Below, piece after piece: positions 62,354-64,000 of a DNA stretch of 64,000 nt. The DNA lies in contig BCJU01000002.1 of assembly GCA_001600355.1 (NCBI GenBank), forward strand, positions 3,348,001 through 3,412,000, written 5' to 3'. A program made the translations under genes and the position numbers. The stretch comes from Meira nashicola. Lineage: Eukaryota; Basidiomycota; Exobasidiomycetes; Exobasidiales; Brachybasidiaceae. The notes beneath the pieces were generated by a model. That model was not told where the DNA came from and did no database searches. It saw nothing but the letters and a program-made list of their open reading frames with translations. The first letter of the stretch is position 1. Every line of letters begins with the position of its first letter.

Positions 62354-64000
62354 TCATGCGCCTCTTCTCGTTCTACGACTTAATCCACTAGGTCCTCCTC
62401 CAGCAGATGCATTAGTAGGCCTTTGTCCTTGTCCAAGCATCACACTAGCTTGTGCTCCACTTAACAATTCACTTCCACTTGGAACGCTTACCACCGATCG
62501 TCCACCTGCTCCTAATCCACTTAAACCTGCACCACCAGGATTAGATTGTTGAAAAGGTGCTGAAGTTTGAGGTTGTGGAAGAAAACCTGTCATACTTTCA
62601 TGATGAGTGCTGTCCATTTGCATTTCACCTGGAGTAGAAGCAATTGCGCTTGCCATGTGTACATTGCTTGGTGAGATGTATGCGCCGCCCATTGGAGTAT
62701 TGACTTGAAAGGCTGAATCTTGACGAATGTTCGTACGTTCCCTCCTCTGGTTTGGAGTGGATTTTGGACTTTTAGGTCGCAAATCGTCAATCTTTTCATC
62801 ATATGGAACCAGATTTGCTCGCTCTGCCAACGTACAGCCAGCTCTGTCCACGTAAAATGCAGAATCATACTGTTCCTTGTGATAAGGAACAGGAATTTGT
62901 CGCGATATACTATTGTTGGATTGACCATTGATGGGCGTGGCAGCACATGCATTCGTGCCCTGTACTGCTTTCTTCCATCCAGGCCTGTCCGGTCCAGCAT
63001 CCAATCCAATCGTTAGCCATCCCCTTCTTAAATTGCGGTTTCTACCAAACAACTCTAATCTTCTTGTACCCAGACAAAAATTTTCAATTAGATCCATCAT
63101 TTCTGGCGGCTTGCTTCGCATATCGATGGAAGATTGAACGCCAGTCTTGCTCTCCCCTTCTTCCTCTTCATCTGCGGCTTCTCCTGGCCACAAGATCACA
63201 TCTGTATCGATATTACAATGTACAAATCGTGTATCTGTACTCCTTCTCACTGTTCCACGAATGCCCATCAAACAATGTTCTGCCGTTCGATGGAAAGCAG
63301 AAGAGCTAGGTTCTTGCAAGATTGTGTCAGATTGATCTCCCGCATTTGAGTTTGTTCGAATCCAAACGATATCCTCACATCGTCTAAAGCCCCACTTATT
63401 CAGCACTTCTCTTCCACGCTCTAAACCATCACTTGCTCCACTTCCAACCCAAAAGAATATAAAGCTTTCTTTTGCCATAATTTGTGGAATAGGTAGAGCA
63501 GCAATTTGTTCCCAACTCCAAACTTGTTTTGATTCTTCTCCATTTGTAGGTATGCTTTCCCATTCGTATGCTTCCAGAGGGGGATCGATGATGACTACAT
63601 CGTACTTGATAGGTAACAAGCTTGACAAATGGAATGGTGCTTCTATTTGTTCCGCAGAGTCAGTTGTTATTTGTCCGTGTGTGTACGGCTTGATGGATTG
63701 CAGCAGATCTGCTTGTAGATACGTTGGAGGTATAGAAATTTCGTCCAACAATTTCGCTTTTGTATCGACCAAATTTCGAAGTTTTGGATATTCTTCAAAT
63801 CTTGATGTTTTGAATGGATTTTTCACTGCATTTCCTGGTAATTCGCTTGCTTTTGTATCAATGAATCTTTGCGAATAATCATTACGGATCGTTGATTCAG
63901 ATGGAATATATGCAGGTCCAAATACTTGATCCACATCAGCTGTAAGAGATATGTCATTGATCAAGTCTTGATGGGATGTATCAGTGTAGGTTTTGTTCTT
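62354..64000 (-). CDS. METTL14-like MT-A70 family protein (partial, 5' end outside window)
   Basis: METTL14 is the RNA-binding, non-catalytic partner of METTL3 in mRNA m6A methylation. The frame is open at the right edge, so the N-terminus is missing; a TTG at 63962-63964 is not a start. The visible 548 residues include RFEEYPKLRNLVDTKAKLLD, PPTYLQADLLQSI, KYDVVIIDPPLEAYEWES and SFIFFWVGSGASDGLERGRE. WGFRRCEDIVWIRTN, TAEHCLMGIRGTVRRSTD and ENFCLGTRRLELFGRNRNLR also match METTL14. The motif is DPPL; animal METTL14 has EPPL and METTL3 has DPPW. The C-terminal ~200 residues are low complexity and end SRRTRRGA, comparable to the Arg/Gly tail of METTL14. This is METTL14-like rather than METTL3. 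An alternative is a KAR4-like relative. Confidence 0.9.
   Translation of the reverse strand, partial: KNKTYTDTSHQDLINDISLTADVDQVFGPAYIPSESTIRNDYSQRFIDTKASELPGNAVKNPFKTSRFEEYPKLRNLVDTKAKLLDEISIPPTYLQADLLQSIKPYTHGQITTDSAEQIEAPFHLSSLLPIKYDVVIIDPPLEAYEWESIPTNGEESKQVWSWEQIAALPIPQIMAKESFIFFWVGSGASDGLERGREVLNKWGFRRCEDIVWIRTNSNAGDQSDTILQEPSSSAFHRTAEHCLMGIRGTVRRSTDTRFVHCNIDTDVILWPGEAADEEEEGESKTGVQSSIDMRSKPPEMMDLIENFCLGTRRLELFGRNRNLRRGWLTIGLDAGPDRPGWKKAVQGTNACAATPINGQSNNSISRQIPVPYHKEQYDSAFYVDRAGCTLAERANLVPYDEKIDDLRPKSPKSTPNQRRERTNIRQDSAFQVNTPMGGAYISPSNVHMASAIASTPGEMQMDSTHHESMTGFLPQPQTSAPFQQSNPGGAGLSGLGAGGRSVVSVPSGSELLSGAQASVMLGQGQRPTNASAGGGPSGLSRRTRRGA

Overview
The window looks like nuclear DNA of a basidiomycete fungus, most likely a yeast-like or smut-lineage (Ustilaginomycotina/Exobasidiomycetes) species. 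The evidence is eukaryotic housekeeping genes, AT-leaning codon use, and short introns (66-81 nt, one of 405 nt) with GTGAGT, GTAAGT or GTATGT donors and CTGAC/CTAAC branch-like sites. R3H-SUZ, BBC1-type and SPO71/Mug56-type proteins fit fungi. I cannot name the genus. There are 30 protein-coding genes, two cut by the window edges. I see no rRNA, tRNA, transposon or CRISPR array. Several apparent long frames begin at TTG or GTG; I moved those starts to the first plausible ATG.

Layout. 0-8 kb: partial seryl-tRNA synthetase (-), mitochondrial uS12 (+), SPO71-like PH protein (-). 8.7-16.9 kb: R3H/SUZ RNA-binding protein (+), CDC37 (-), RAB11/YPT3 GTPase (+), an unknown small protein (-), eIF4E (+). 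17-24 kb: a HAD-nucleotidase/F-box/WD40 fusion (-), a TMEM41-like VTT membrane protein (+), an unknown small protein (-), VPS28 (-). 24.6-36.5 kb: mitochondrial HSP70 (-), asteroid/XPG-like nuclease (+), HSP90 (-), PX-like AGC kinase (-). 37.8-47.4 kb: ribosomal protein uL15 (-), FAD glycerol-3-phosphate dehydrogenase with EF-hands (+), RTR1 phosphatase (-), a BBC1-type protein carrying an internal DPH4 module (+), mitochondrial glutaredoxin-like protein (+). 47.5-64 kb: carnosine N-methyltransferase-like protein (-), ribose-5-phosphate isomerase (-), Mn/Fe superoxide dismutase (+), enoyl thioester reductase (-), short-chain dehydrogenase (+), redoxin-like multidomain protein (+), FAD oxidoreductase (-), mitochondrial bL33 (+), partial METTL14-like protein (-).

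The genes are ordinary housekeeping functions with no cluster logic. The value lies in odd architectures. A DPH4 J-domain/zinc-finger unit appears to be inserted inside a BBC1 cysteine-protease-like domain. A Sdt1-like HAD nucleotidase is fused to an F-box/WD40 protein. The HSP90 ends in MESID instead of MEEVD. An AGC kinase has a split PX-like domain and a long activation-loop insertion. Intergenic regions hold a triple 13-bp repeat (37.45 kb), a recurring TGTAGACTAY motif and heat-shock elements upstream of HSP90.
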